Source: Apostichopus japonicus
Taxonomy: Eukaryota > Echinodermata > Holothuroidea > Aspidochirotida > Stichopodidae
Assembly (NCBI RefSeq): GCF_037975245.1
Contig: NC_092577.1
Span: forward strand, 3,236,501-3,300,500
Length of the DNA stretch: 64,000 nucleotides
Reading direction: 5' to 3'
Of this stretch, positions 31,809 to 43,570 are shown one piece after another. The translations under genes and the position numbers were made by a program. The notes beneath the pieces were generated by a model. It searched no databases. It was not told the origin of the DNA and worked only from the letters and a program-made list of their open reading frames with translations. The first letter of the stretch is position 1; each line of letters starts with the position of its first letter.

Positions 31809-31814
31809 AATAAA
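31809..31814 (+). terminator. NUP42: Candidate poly(A) signal of NUP42
   Basis: First AATAAA downstream of the NUP42 stop, 927 bp after it and just beyond the minisatellite. Confidence 0.5.
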
Positions 31815-31829
31815 CAGTCAACCTAGCAT

Positions 31830-33930
31830 ATGTGGGCTTTGTGGTGCAATATATGCTTCTAAGATATTACTCCAACAATTGGAAAACCAAATAAAAGTAC
31901 TAAAAACGAAAAAGAAAGATGAGAAATGATAAGTAAGAAATGAATGAGAAGACTCATAAAATAACTGATTTGTTTAGTAATTTTCTTTTTTAATTTATTT
32001 GTTAATCCAATCCCGCTGCAGTAAATCGATAATGCTTTATATCTATTGTTTACATTTTGTACATTTATTTGTAATTAACATCCAAGTTAACTAACGACTT
32101 TGTCGTAAAAATGTTAAGATAATGTGATATCATGCAAAAGAAGGAATCGAGTGAATGAAGAAAACAATTTCTTTTTTATAAATTTGACAAACTATTAATT
32201 TCTGGCAATGAATTATTCACTAGAGATGGTAGTAACTGTATCACAATGTCTTAACTGTTATTTTTTTACATATTTTTTATTACTTGTCCTTGAATTGGTC
32301 TTACAATTGTCAAATTTCTTCTTTGATACTAATTAAAGACAAACAGAGATTTATATATCGATTACTTCTTTGTCAAACGTTTATGTACTGTGGAACACAA
32401 CAAACGAACTGGACCGAAAAACATTTTAACATGGAAATGTACCTAGATACATCACTTCTCTCTCAGGAAGCTGAGGTTTGTAGATTTGGAATTCTCTACC
32501 GTTATAGTACAGTACATACAAAGATTAACTATGCAGGCAATACTGTACCTCTCGCCATTGGCCTTACATGAAGCATCGTTTCAAAATGATATTAAATTCT
32601 CATTTATTATAATGGAGAATGCATAACTACCAATGATAAGATGTGATTGGAGAAAGGTTCCCAACTTAATCGAGTCTTGCTCGCTCCAGGGTTCATACAC
32701 TTCCCGACTGACAAAGGTGGTCCCATAGAACACAGCAATAATTTTGGAACTTTTCCACGAAGACAGAAAGATCATGAAGACACATTTTTAGGAAATCGTT
32801 CTATTTTCCATGTTTTCGACATATTTCTCATTTTCCAAGACTCCCCTACATCTGCAGATTGATTCTCCATGACAACCTTGTTGTGTCTGTTATTTGGAAC
32901 CAATTGTTTCTGTTTATTAACCTTTCATATCCATAGACTCATAGAGACTTTTTCTTGTGTTGCAACCTGACAAAACCAGGTGATGAATACTACAATGAAA
33001 TCATTTACTATATAGGTATTAACAAATTATTCTTTTAATAATGTACAAATTAATAATTACCAAAAAAATTATATATGTATATTGGTACTGTTCATCTCCA
33101 TCTTGAAACCAAATCTACTTCAAAACCATGCAATGCCCCCCCCCCCTACAAAGCAAGAAAAAAAGAAGAGGATTCTATACAGAAATATGTGTGACCGTAT
33201 AAGTATATGCCATAGATATAATTTTATAAATCTTTCGATCGAAGGACCAACATGAAAAGGTTTCCACTTCGTGCTTATATATGCTATTTGAGTCAAACCT
33301 GGTCTGCTATGGCTACACTAATCCAAGAAAGTAGAAAACTTTGCATGTTGGTAATATTTCTATATCTATTCCACTTTTCAAGATATTCACCAATAAAATA
33401 TATTAAGTCTGGAACGCTCCTTTAAGGCTTCATCGACGATGAAGTCGGTTCCTCAGTGCAGGTTAAATGTTAACGTTTTATAGAAGTCTAATAATTGAGA
33501 AATATGACTGTTTAATGATTCCTGGCTCATCAAGTAAAGTGGCTGTACTACCAGTCTAACACAGAGATCACTAGGGTCTTTAGGTCAGATGCAAGACAGA
33601 ACACAATAAATAAAACACTAAGACCAGTATGGCCTCTATTGTATATTCCTTACAAATCTTGTGTTGAATGTCATCCAAGGATATTCTCTGTTGTCCGTAT
33701 CAAGTTTAATGAACACGTCTTGGACGAGTTTATTTAAATTTATGACATTAAGGAACATTAACATTTAGGCCGCATTGAAAATTATTCAGGAAATGACATT
33801 GTTTGTAAGGTTAAATATCTTGAAAACTGAGATAAATATAGATACATGACTAGAACTGAAGTTTGTATTATTCTTGAACTATTGACATATTTACTTTATT
33901 CAGACTAAAATCCAGTCTCAAGTCATCATT
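31830..33930. other. Intergenic region between the convergent NUP42 and SDR genes
   Basis: AT-rich, no gene recognised. 33372-33482 is a diverged copy of the repeat at 7385-7520. A C run lies at 33137-33146. Confidence 0.5.
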
Positions 33931-33933
33931 TCA

Positions 33934-34320
33934 AGGGAGTGAAGACTCGCGGACAGGAAACGTCTGATGCTGGTAATCTGACCTAGTTTTGAATGAGGTG
34001 TAACAGAAGTCTTAGACACCACTATCGATCCCAGAAAATACACACAGCTTGCTACCGTCGGTAATTAGACACTAGTTGTACAGTCAATACATGCAGCTGC
34101 GGTCAATACCCATAACACAGTGTTCATAGCAGCGATCGACATCTCAGCAGGGAGTTGTTATGGAACTCCCTGATCTCAGGTCCAGATAAAAGATAACAAG
34201 GTATCATGTTTCATTACTGTCTGCATTTTGTAGTGACAAGAAGAAAACTCACTTGCAAGCAACGGAAAGTTAACTTTTTTTCAGAGGGCGACATGCGGTT
34301 TGGGCCAGTCTTCAATGCCT
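33934..34320 (+). mobile_element. TTAA-type MITE, copy 2
   Basis: Homologous along its length to 23661-24019. The right flank is TTAA (34321-34324); the left flank is TTCA, one change from TTAA. The end repeats are AGGGAGTGAAGACTCGC and, inverted, AGGCATTGAAGACTGGC. It contains the tiny palindromic insertion at 34148-34172. Confidence 0.85.
34148..34172. mobile_element. Ultrashort palindromic insertion, copy 1 (25 bp)
   Basis: Arms CAGGGAGTT / AACTCCCTG around GTTATGG, flanked by 7 bp direct repeats ATCTCAG (34141-34147 and 34173-34179). The homologous MITEs at 23661 and 39352 have a single ATCTCAG and no insertion, so the empty site is visible in the same window. A related 28 bp palindrome is at 45786-45813. 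Confidence 0.75.
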
Positions 34321-34811
34321 TTAAGCTAAATAAAGTTTGGGGGTGCGGTGGGATGTGGGAGAGAGGCAAGAAGGGGCTTATTACCAATGACCTTTTGACT
34401 ACATAAAACTTAAACTTTATAACTTTGTCATTGAGCATGCCATTAAACTTCATATGCAAATTGGTGTGGTATTTTAACCTTACTTGACCTTACTGGCATA
34501 AGTTAGGGGTAAGAGGGGTAATTAAAAAAAAAAAAATTACAAAAGGATGAATATTTTGGCAAATACTTAACTCTGAAATATCTTTCTCATAAATTTTTGT
34601 TAAAATATTTTTTTAGTGTTTTCTTTTTTTCCCCCCTGCTTTGGCTCAAGTCTGCTATTTTTCAGAACTGGCTTCTCTATTTTACAAGATGTTCCTTCCA
34701 TTTCACAAAATATCAAAATCATTAGAGGTTTATCATATAATACTTTATTGCTATCACCCTGAGTTGTTTAAACTGCTTCATCTCTCTCTGTCTCCCTCAC
34801 ACGAGGCACCA

Positions 34812-34817
34812 TTTATT
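34812..34817 (-). terminator. Candidate poly(A) signal of the SDR gene
   Basis: AATAAA on the - strand 18 bp past the predicted stop codon. This would give a very short 3' UTR, so the real site could lie further downstream. Confidence 0.4.
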
Positions 34818-34834
34818 GATCAGTTCTAATCTCT

Positions 34835-37800
34835 CTAGCCGTTGCTTTCTATCTTCTGAATAAAGGCACGCGGTTTGAAATTTTTCAGAAATGAATTTCC
34901 TCCGCTAAAATCCAGAATGGCGTTGAAGGCCCTCACAGGAAGCAAACTGTAGAAGACGCAACAGAAAAATAACAGAACATAAACTAATGGGAAACATGAC
35001 GAGGATTCAGTGCTACATTGCGATATCAATGTTTGCTCAGTCTTGAGTTCCTTTATAGCTTGTTGTTATTCAATAAACATCCTGTCATAGAAACACTAGT
35101 ACTTTCCTGTTTTAAAATTGAGCTAGCTTTCAGAAAAGTTCCTTGAATGTCAAAACCCAACATTTAACATTTCCTATAACGTTACAATTACTATGGGATA
35201 CTGTAGGGTACATAAAGATGAGGATAAATCTACTTGTTACATGTTTCAGTAGCTTACAGAAACAGAATATTAAACTTTGATATCAAGATAACATATTTGC
35301 AAGTTTCTGAGGTGTGTGCGGTTTTGAAAGTTATTTTATCTCCTAACTAAATCTACTGTTTGAGGGTCTTGTATAGCCTGTTTCTACTCGTCAACCAATC
35401 CCTCCAAATTTACTAGTGCAATAGTATGTAAGGTTAGTACAGTACAAAGGTTCCCTTTTTTTTCTGTGTTATTGAAAGAGCTGTAATAAGTGCTGTTTAC
35501 AGAGCTTTGTGGTTTAGTGACAAAGAAAACTTTAGCCCCAATTCTTAGATATGCAAAGTAGGCTACATAACTCTACTACGAGACTATGAAAATACTGTCA
35601 GCACTAATTGAGCATTGATGAGAAGCAACGCTGTAGTCAAGTCCACTTATCCTGAGTCCAAGCAAAGTCCACTATCTCAGGGCCACTTCAGAGTCCAATA
35701 CCCTCAGAGTCCAAGCCTAGTCCACCATCTAAGAAGCCTAGTCCACTATCTCAGAGCCAATTCAGAGTCCAATACCCTCAGAGTCCAAGCTGAGTCCACC
35801 ATTTCAGAGCCAATTCAGAGTCCAAGCCTAGTCCACCATCTCAGATCCAGTTCAAAGTCCAATACCCTCAGAGTCCAAGTTGAGCCCACTCAAGGTCCAG
35901 AGAGCCCGATACTGAGCAGAGTCCAGGGAATGCTCACAGTAACACTGTTTGGTGTTCACTGGGAGTGAATAATGCCGTGTGGGGAGGTGCAAATAGGTTA
36001 AGAGGTTGGACAGAGAAAGCCGATACTACCAATAGGCCAGCTTTCTTTCTCTCTATTGGGAAATATCTCTTCCTGGTATCCCAGGTTGGCCCTTTGATCA
36101 TTTCAACCCTGATAATACCACTGACTGGTCGACTCAGTGCAGGCTCAAACTGAATGTTGATGTTTGTCGTAACAAGTAAAAGACTTCATCAAGAATTTTA
36201 AGTCTACTGAGAGCAACCAAATTTCAGCAATATAGTTTCATTCAAGCTCCTGTAAAAAAGAACTGACATAGCAAGCACACTTGCTCCCTTTTTTAAATTC
36301 CTTTTCTTATTTTTTTTGGTTACAAAAATAACTAGTCAATGTGATAAATATTTATGAGTGAAGCAGAGAAACCATCCGTGCAAGTGGATCACTCATTGCC
36401 CAGACCCCTTCCTACCTATGACCCCTTCCCACCTATGACCCCTTCCCACCTATGACCCCTTCCCACCAATGACCCCTTCCCACCTATTACCCCTTACCAC
36501 CTATGACCCTCTCCCTCCTATGACAGGGTATCTCTAGTATCTTTGAGTAGAGCAATGTGTGTTACTGTGTTAGTTAATTGAAAGCACTTACGATTTAATA
36601 GTGAGGATGTACTGAGCGTGCCAGGGTACGTAAATCATTCTCTGGTTTGTGAGAACTCCTTTCATAATAGCCTGCACTGCAATCTCTGGCTTCAGGGGTG
36701 CTGGAAGTCTGGCAAAATAAACACACACACACACAAAACATAATAATAACAAGAAAACAATATTCACATTTGTGTAGAACTTGCCAGAATCTAGAAGAAC
36801 CTCACTTAGAAACATTGCATTAGAACTATTTAAGATACCTGAAACAATTCTGTGGTGGTGGTGGTGCTATGGTTCTTGTACTACATGGTTACCACGGTGG
36901 TGGTGCTATGTTTCTTATAATTCATGGTTGCCATGATGGTGGTGGTGCTATGGTTCTTGTAGTACATTATTACCGTGGTTGTAGTACATTATTACCGTGG
37001 TTGTGGTGCTATGGTTCTTGTAGTACATTATTACCGTGGTTGTGGTGCTATGGTTCTTGTAGTACATGGTTACCATGGTGGTGGTGCTATGGTTCTTGTA
37101 GTACATTATTACCATGGTGGTGGTGCTATGGTTTCTGTAGTACATTATTACCGTGGTTGTGGTGCTATGGTTCTTGCAGTACATTATTACCGTGGTGGTG
37201 TTGCTATGGTTCTTGTAGTACATGGTTACCATGGTGGTGGTGCTATCCATCTTGTAATACATGGTTACCCTGGTTGAGGTGCTATGGTTCTTGTAGTACA
37301 AGAAGGATATGCAGTAGATATATAATGAATGACATCATCAGTCTTTTATGGATCAAAAAAAAAAAAGAATTTTTGCTAGGCTCCCACTTCCAAATGTCTG
37401 GCAACACCACTGGCTCCCTCCCCCTAACCCCCCTTCTACCCATCATTCATTCCAACTGATTTGGGTCAAGGCCTACAGGTCTTTAAGGTATAATTTGTAA
37501 GATTTTGTACCTTGAAACACAGTCTTGGAACATTCCAGTCCCCAAGTAAGATGGGCACACCAAGGTAAGATGAACTCCGTATCTCTTAAGCTGCCTTAAT
37601 TCATACTGTAAAGCCTCGGTAAATCCGATTACAGCTGACTTGCTAGCACAGTAGTCGGCTAATCCATTCATGCCCACCACTCCAGCCAGGCTGGCAATAT
37701 TAACAACATGGCCATGGTTTCTGTTCAGCATATCTGGAAGGAATGCCTTCGTGAGCTGTTCGGTAATAAAACAAGAGCAAAGATGAATAACAAAAATACG

Positions 37801-38831
37801 GTAATCATCGAAGGACTGAGAATTTGATCAATTCAACAAATTGCAAACGTTTACATAGCATCCATACTTCTGTTTCAATGTGCAACATACTAAATCAACA
37901 TCTTTGAAAACAACTTTCATAATTTCAAAGTTATATCTAGGCAGGAAACTAAAGAAACATTGTTTTGAGAACACATTATTCTCAATCAGCGGTTGCATCA
38001 AATACTATCACTCATTACTTTCATTCCTAAGGGTATCAATTCAGTTGGGAGGTCCTATCTGAGTAAAATGAAATCAAGCATAGGCTTACTGTATAATTAA
38101 ACAGTACACAGCTTAGGCCTGGTAAGAGAAAGCTTATTATGTTTCACCCACAGAAAGTGGTGTAAGTCACACCCTGTGCAGCGGTATAAGTTAGGCAAAT
38201 ATTGACTTATAAGGGTATAGAGGCTAGGCCTACATAAATATGTAACAGGTTTGAGGTTACACAGGCCTAGGCCTGGTTAAGCATAAGCTCGCCTACAGTC
38301 CGAGCTATTGAATTGTACAGTGGGTTAATTCATTACCCAAATATATGCCATAGTATTGACTTCAAAGACATTGTCAACTACATCATCTGAACTTTCAAGA
38401 AGGGGTTTCCCACTAAGTGTTGCCGCGTTGTTTACGATAATGTCAATCTGACCAATATCTGTCTTTATTCTGTCAACCACAGAATACAGTTCATTTCTGT
38501 TACTCAAATCACAAGTGTATGGATAGGCTGTGCACCCTACAGCTTTCAGCTTCTTTAATGTTTCTTCGTTCCCGGCACGGTCACAGTCAATTAAAACCAA
38601 GTTTGCCCCTCTTTTCCCAAATTCCAAGGCAAGATTTCTTCCAAGGCCATTTCCTGAGCCGGTTATAAGGACAGTCTCACCATAAATGAATTTATCGGGT
38701 GCTGCAAAAATGAATCTAAACAAGGAATGAATGACAGCCTTTACAATACGGTATAATAACACGGTAAGCTCAATTAGTAAGGCACACAGTTGGAATATAA
38801 CGTTAGTCGGAAGAGTGGTGTCAATAGACAT
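34835..38831 (-). CDS. Short-chain dehydrogenase/reductase, SDR16C type (RDH10/DHRS3/HSD17B11-like)
   Basis: Four coding exons on the - strand: 38831-38337, 37755-37511, 36708-36592, 34946-34835. All have GT-AG junctions and matching phases, giving 322 aa. I chose the ATG at 38831 because it gives the family's length and places a hydrophobic anchor (residues ~9-33) at the N-terminus; the frame stays open upstream to an ATG at 39005. Cofactor motif TGSGNGLG at 57-64, then NNAA at 124-127; catalytic tetrad N159, S187, Y200, K204 (YCASK). The last exon gives the tail SLLPVRAFNAILDF. The family oxidises or reduces retinoids or steroids with NAD(P)(H) at the ER or lipid droplets; which substrate applies here is open. 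Introns 2 and 3 contain minisatellites. Confidence 0.88.
35640..35925 (+). repeat. Irregular 'cagagtcca' tandem repeat (SDR intron 3)
   Basis: Repeats built from 'cagagtccaataccctcag', 'agtccaagcctagtccacca' and 'tctcagagccaatt' in mixed order. The 117-codon ORF covering it is a product of the repeat. Confidence 0.85.
36400..36525 (+). repeat. 17 bp tandem repeat (SDR intron 3)
   Basis: About seven copies of tatgaccccttcccacc with substitutions towards the end. Confidence 0.92.
36853..37302 (+). repeat. 38-40 bp minisatellite (SDR intron 2)
   Basis: About 11 copies containing 'gtggtgctatggttcttgta' and 'gtacattattaccgtggt' (or 'gtacatggttaccatggt'). Long ORFs are open on both strands because the unit lacks stops; they are not genes. 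Confidence 0.95.
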
Positions 38832-39005
38832 TGAGAATTTCCCACGTTCTGAATTATCGAGCTCTTCGAAAACGCACGAATCCTTTCTCCCGTTTCCCGT
38901 CATGAGAATGATCTTCAAAGAACGATATTTGAAAAATCCTGGGACTAATAATGTCTTGTAAACGTCTGGTGATACTTCACAACAGCGTAACGTTACGAAA
39001 CACAA

Positions 39006-39351
39006 TCACACTTCGGTGTTGACATTTCAATCTTCGTATAATGTATAGCATGCATACTATACCGTGTTTCTGCGAGATAATGATTTCAGTCACGTGACCC
39101 CAGATTACGTCACACATTGTTTAGTGGACTATTCCTAACCCTAACCAGGCTCAAGTGTAACGGCCCAGTGATAACCGTGCTGGGGTGGGAAGGGTGAATG
39201 GGTTGTCCTATCTCTCATAGCCATGATTTTTAATCGGGTGGAAAAACAGGATAATGGGGAAAAGAGTAAATTATCATCAACCGACATACGGCGGGTAAAG
39301 AAACATATTTCAGTGACTTGACGCAAAAGATGCATAACCCGTTTGTCAACT
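39006..39351. other. Region upstream of the SDR gene
   Basis: It separates the SDR 5' end from the MITE nest and probably holds the SDR promoter on the - strand. No TATA box or other core element can be called with confidence. Confidence 0.4.
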
Positions 39352-39478
39352 AGGCATTGAAGACTCGCCCCAAACCGCGTGCGGCCATCTGAAAAAAAGT
39401 TAACTTTCTGTTGCTTGCAAGCAGGGGCGGGATTTGAGTTGTGAAAGTGGGGGGGGGGGGGCAAAACCTGCCAGCAAG

Positions 39479-39580
39479 ACTATCTAAGGGGAGCGCCACC
39501 ATCAGTTGGCGCGTAGCGTACAAGAAATTTTTTGGCTTTACAAACCCTCCAGACGGCCGGAAACGGCACTTCCCGAGTGC
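39479..39580 (+). repeat. Shared hAT internal block, first copy in element B
   Basis: It reads gactatctaaggggagcgcc, then accatcagttggcgcgtagc, gtacaagaaattttttgg, and ends near cggaaacggcacttcccgag. It is closest to the copies in elements A and D. Confidence 0.88.
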
Positions 39581-39722
39581 TCTAAGCTGCATGTACCCAT
39601 CCTTGAAATGTGGATCTCATGTCTGCAGTTCTATCTAGATAGTTAATTATCGTTTAACAATTTGAAGAGGATTGATAGTAAAACATATGGTCAGATGGTG
39701 ATGTACAACTTTTGTTATACGT

Positions 39723-39810
39723 CACTATCTAAGCGGAGCGCCATCATCGGTTGGCAAGGAGCGTAGAAATTTTCGATGAAAGGTACCCTTAGATCGTAAA
39801 AATCCGCTTT
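39723..39810 (+). repeat. Shared hAT internal block, second copy in element B
   Basis: It starts cactatctaagcggagcgcc and continues to the 'ttagatcg' box. The terminal gaaac..gccgagtgct portion appears only after about 120 bp of other sequence, at 39932, so this copy is interrupted. Confidence 0.75.
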
Positions 39811-40032
39811 CCCCCTAAAATTATTAGTATATTGTGAATTGGACCGATCAAGAATATGTTCAGCACCTACTTCTTGGAGCACTTGGCAAATATTGGGAGC
39901 TGAACATATCTTTACCCCCCCCCCCCCCCTACCGAAACTGCCGAGTGCTGTATACTGAAACAATGGATTTAATGTGTTACTGTGTTAGTGCCAATTTGTA
40001 ATTTACATTATTCAATTTGCATGCATCATTCC

Positions 40033-40376
40033 CAGTGGCGGAGCTAGGGGTATCGGTCGGGGGGGGGGGGCGAGAATGGTCTGCAGGGGCGCTTTTGACA
40101 CTATCTAAGCGGAGAGCCACCACAGGTTGGCGCGGAGCGTACAGAATTTTTTTTGAGTAAAGATACTCCCTAGATCGCCGGAAATGACCCTTTCCGGGCC
40201 TTGCTTATTTGCAGATATAAATAGGTGTCATCGCCGAATTACACCAACAAAATGTGACAAATGTCAATAGGTAGATGAGAGCGCAATAAAAAAGTCAATA
40301 ATAGCGAATAAGTAAAAAGTAAAGGAGCTGAAAAGGGTGCCAGCAGTCCACTGACTGTATGGACGCTCCGCCACTG
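40033..40376. mobile_element. hAT-type element C (344 bp), nested in element B
   Basis: 12 bp perfect terminal inverted repeats CAGTGGCGGAGC are flanked by 8 bp duplications ATCATTCC at 40025-40032 and 40377-40384. A run of about 11 G follows the left end. The shared block is at 40098-40200. Confidence 0.92.
40098..40200 (+). repeat. Shared hAT internal block in element C
   Basis: It begins gacactatctaagcggagag, includes ggttggcgcggagcgtac, and ends with gccggaaatgaccctttccg. It is the most diverged of the five copies. Confidence 0.85.
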
Positions 40377-41241
40377 ATCATTCCAGGATTTCGAGCAGTA
40401 AAGAAATTACATCGGCATTGCCATTGCATATTGTTGAATGACACTGGGGGGGGGGGAGGGGGGTGTCATGTGTCAGTGTATTTAATTTGATTATTGATAT
40501 ATCCAATATGCAAATCTGGCCTTCGTAAATCGTTTCTCTGATTTAGTTATTCAACGCATTCAGTAGAGCAGCAACGTTGAAAATCAATTCCTGAAGCTAG
40601 CACTGTAGCACATGCCGCGGATTGCAGCGGATTGCCGCGGATCACATGCAGAATTGAATCGCTAGTGTGTTAGCTCCAGGATTCGTAACCTGTGCTGCGA
40701 ACCATGTGCTAGCTCCAGCTCCAGTTATTCTACATGTTTCATGTTACGATGTTAGACACAAATTCGACTTAGATTCGAAACAAATAGGCCTATTTGATAG
40801 AGCTGTTGTGGGGGAATAACTTCGGTTAGGGTTGTGCACATTTGTCTGCAAAAACGACAAAAAAGTGAACTAAGGTCTGGAAAAAGTGGGGGGGGGGGGC
40901 AAATGCCCCCTCTTGCCCCCCGTAATCCCGCCCATGCTTGCAAGTGACGTTTTGTTCGTGTCGCTACAAAATGCAGACAGTAATGAAATGTGATACCTAA
41001 ATTGTTATCTTTAGCTGGACCTGAGATGTCCATCGCTGTATCGTTTGTATACTGTGCTGTGGGTATTGACCGTAGCTGAATGTACTGACTGTACACTAGT
41101 GTCTAATTACCGACGGTAGCAAGCTGTGTGTGTATTTTCTGGGATTGATGGTGGTGTTTAACACTTCTGTTACACCTCATTCGAAACTAGGTAAAACATT
41201 AGACGTTTCTTTTTGCGTGGGTCTTCGCCGTGACCCTTTAA

Positions 41242-42324
41242 AGCGACTATACAGTTGATAGGAGGGGTCTAAGAGTAAGCCAGTATAATGATATATTACA
41301 TACACCAACGTTAACATTATTCTCATCGGCACTACTTGAAAAAGGATAGGCAAAGGGGCTTGGAAGGCTACCGTGCAGACCCGATCCCCGGGGCCTTGAT
41401 GCCCGACTCCTAAATACACCAGCTAGCGTGCGTTGTACGGTACACAGCGGACATTGAATTCCTCCACGCTGATACCATTCCCACCACTAAAGGAAAATAT
41501 AAGATACCTATGGAAGTAACATGTAGTTCTAGTTCACCCAATTCACATCAGGAAAGTTAAAATTATAAAGAAGCGCTGAATGATGAAACTAACGTCTAAC
41601 ATTACAAAATATAAGCTCTGGGTTAAAACGAACTGCTTATTATCAATCTATTGTGTATTGAAGGTCTACAATTGCTATTCTAGTCTGTGTTATCATTGCA
41701 ATTCATATGTAAACAACGAAGATCTATTTCTAGCTGTATTGATATCAACATTTTGTTTATACAAACTAAAATAACTGTCAGCTTAAAGTCCAAGTAGACT
41801 TAATACATATATATCTAAACCACAAAATGCCATTTATAGACCTATAAATATATATATATATATATGCATATACATACATATATATATTTAACCTGCTTAA
41901 AATAGGTTCATGTTCTCTGCAAGGGCTTTCTCTAAATTGGGGTTGGGTTGGGGGGGGGGCAACTTTTTTTCGTAGCGCAGCGAAGGAAGAATCATGAATT
42001 ATTCATATTATGTGGTTTCTAAGTATGCATATTCACATTGCACTCTAGTCACTACCAGTGACACTACGTTGTCAGATATAACGTAACCATGGCTACAACA
42101 TGATGTAGTCGTAGTGAGAGAATTACTGTCATGTAATCCGTATAGTTGAATGTCACTGTGTCGATGTAATATACATGTATGTATTTATATACTCAACAAT
42201 GGCAATTCCCGATGAGATTTTTCCAGCCTTAATCTCTCACTCAGTAAAGTTGAATCTATGAGGGTATAAGCACTGCGTTGCCGGTCTTGAATTAAGCTGG
42301 GAAAGGGAAGGCAGGGGAAGGATT
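41242..42324. other. Intergenic sequence
   Basis: No gene recognised. Short (TA)n tracts lie at about 41850-41888 and a G run at 41950-41959, which might mark an unresolved hAT-like end. Confidence 0.5.
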
Positions 42325-42829
42325 ATGGGAAAGAGAAGGGGGCATAACGAGGAAATAGAAAGGGATCAGGGAGTAGGGGCAAACATCGACATGGCTTCAA
42401 TAAAGGAAAAGATTTCAGCAACTTTCCAAAGTGAAGATTTGTCAAAGAGATGGATTTCTCCTGGTTGCATGGAATCGAGATTGCAGGACGGGTACACGTT
42501 GTCAGTCCGACACGTTTTCAGTCCGAAAATAAAATACACGTTCTCAGTCCGAAAAAAACGAGTTTACAGTCCGACACGTTTTCAGTCCGAAAGTAAAATA
42601 CACGTTTTCAGTCCGAAAATAAAATACACGTTTTCAGTCCGAAAATGAAATACACGTTTTCAGTCCGAAAATGAAATACACGTTTTCAGTCCGAAAATGA
42701 GATACACGTTTTCAGTTAGGGAATGAAAGCAGTTTTAATGCCATAATATCACCAATAAACGGTGACAGCCGAACTGATAGTAAAAAATTCGATTGAATCT
42801 TTTGTATTAAGTCTCACATCACCGGCCTC

Positions 42830-43098
42830 AACAAAGACTTGGGACCCCTTAACAACTATCAGTTACAAACATATGTAATCCGTTCTTTGCTCCTTAATCC
42901 GCTTCCTGTATAGTCATGGTTTGTTTGGTTCTAATTCCATCAATGCAATTTACACTTTAAACCTAACGTCATACTTTCATTTTGTTACATTATGTACTTT
43001 TCATTCGACTGCCAATATTGCTGACGAAGGTCCCAGGGGGACCGAAAATTCCAATATATTTTCTAAACTTTACTCCTTATTTGTCAATTATGAGTATA
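42830..43098 (+). mobile_element. Penelope-like 3' fragment, second family
   Basis: It matches the reverse complement of 59460-59720 over about 260 bp: 'atgtaatccgttctttg', 'aatccgcttcctgtatagtc', 'cattcgactgccaa', then the hammerhead-like core and 'ccttatttgtcaattatgag'. Assignment to Penelope-like elements rests on the motif and on the (TA)n tail of the other copy. Confidence 0.6.
43010..43058 (+). ncRNA. Hammerhead-ribozyme-like motif, second family
   Basis: CTGACGA (43021-43027), a 6 bp GC-rich stem ggtccc / gggacc with loop agg, then GAAA (43044-43047), then ATTC. The predicted cleavage follows UUC, stem III would be AA/UU, and flanking caatatt / aatatatt could form stem I. Like the first family it has one extra A before stem II. 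It is identical in the copy at 59526-59562. Confidence 0.5.
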
Positions 43099-43570
43099 TA
43101 CGAAAGATTTAATCGATTTCTTTACTATCAGTTCGGGCTGTCACAGCTTGGTGATATTATGGCATTAAAACTGCTTTCATTCCCCAACTGAAAACATTTT
43201 CGGACTGAAAACGTGTATTTAATTTTCGGACTGAAAACGTGTATTTTATTTTCGGACTGAAAACGTGTATTTCATTTTCGGACTGAAAACGTGTTTTTTA
43301 TTTTCGTACTGAAAACTTGTCGGACTGAGAGGTGTACCCCTGCAGGACGTGGGTATACATCAGTACAAAAAAGTTATGAGGTGGTCAGTTTATCGATCCA
43401 CAGGCAGTGAGGAAATTATCTCACCATATAGAGTTAACTATCGTCTCAAGGGAGAAAAGAATTTGAAACACTTTATGGGACTGATCCATCCCCAATTGGT
43501 GTCATTGTCTGGTGCAGGGAGTTGTTTACCAGCCTACGTGATTTCAAGCATCTATTGTGAGGCAGATGGT

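Larger units (their letters stand above)
39422..40936. mobile_element. hAT-type non-autonomous element B (1515 bp)
   Basis: The ends are CAGGGGCGGGATT and, inverted, CATGGGCGGGATT, flanked by 8 bp duplications CTTGCAAG at 39414-39421 and 40937-40944. G-runs lie just inside the left end (39450-39461) and before the right end (about 40887-40896), the latter followed by C-runs. It contains two copies of the shared block (39479-39580, 39723-39810), nested element C, and a small inverted repeat around 40583-40687. No transposase ORF remains. Confidence 0.88.
39352..41237 (-). mobile_element. TTAA-type MITE, copy 3, split by a hAT insertion
   Basis: Read on the - strand it begins AGGGTCACGGCGAAGAC at 41237, beside TTAA (41238-41241), and ends with the inverted AGGCATTGAAGACTCGC at 39352. 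The other flank has lost TTAA. Without the insertion it is 363 bp, like copies 1 and 2. Element B entered it at CTTGCAAG. Confidence 0.85.
42490..43340. mobile_element. Foldback-type element with repeat-built arms (~850 bp)
   Basis: The ends are inverted (GGGTACACGTTGTCAGTCCG and, inverted, GGGGTACACCTCTCAGTCCG), flanked by TGCAGGAC(G) at 42482-42490 and 43341-43349. Each arm is an array of a ~26 bp unit containing cacgttttcagtccgaaaa, eight or so on the left (42500-42716) and five on the right (43195-43335). Inside these is a second inverted pair (42717-42800 and 43095-43190). The centre is a Penelope-like fragment. The 8-9 bp duplication does not decide the superfamily. Confidence 0.82.

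Noticed and set aside
35615-35968. 117-codon ORF
   Set aside because: It covers the irregular cagagtcca repeat and has no features of its own.
36869-37459. 196-codon ORF with repeated YGSCSTLLPW units, and a 117-codon ORF on the other strand
   Set aside because: Both are translations of a 38-40 bp minisatellite inside an SDR intron; open frames on both strands follow from the repeat composition.
38325-39005. Longer N-terminus of the SDR protein starting at 39005
   Set aside because: It would add 58 residues ahead of the membrane anchor and exceed the usual family length; the 38831 start is preferred, though not proved.
43514-43532. CAGGGAGTTGTT inside the broken ORF, matching one arm of the ultrashort palindrome
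   Set aside because: There is no inverted arm and no flanking duplication, and the sequence is part of the continuous ORF, so it is most likely chance.
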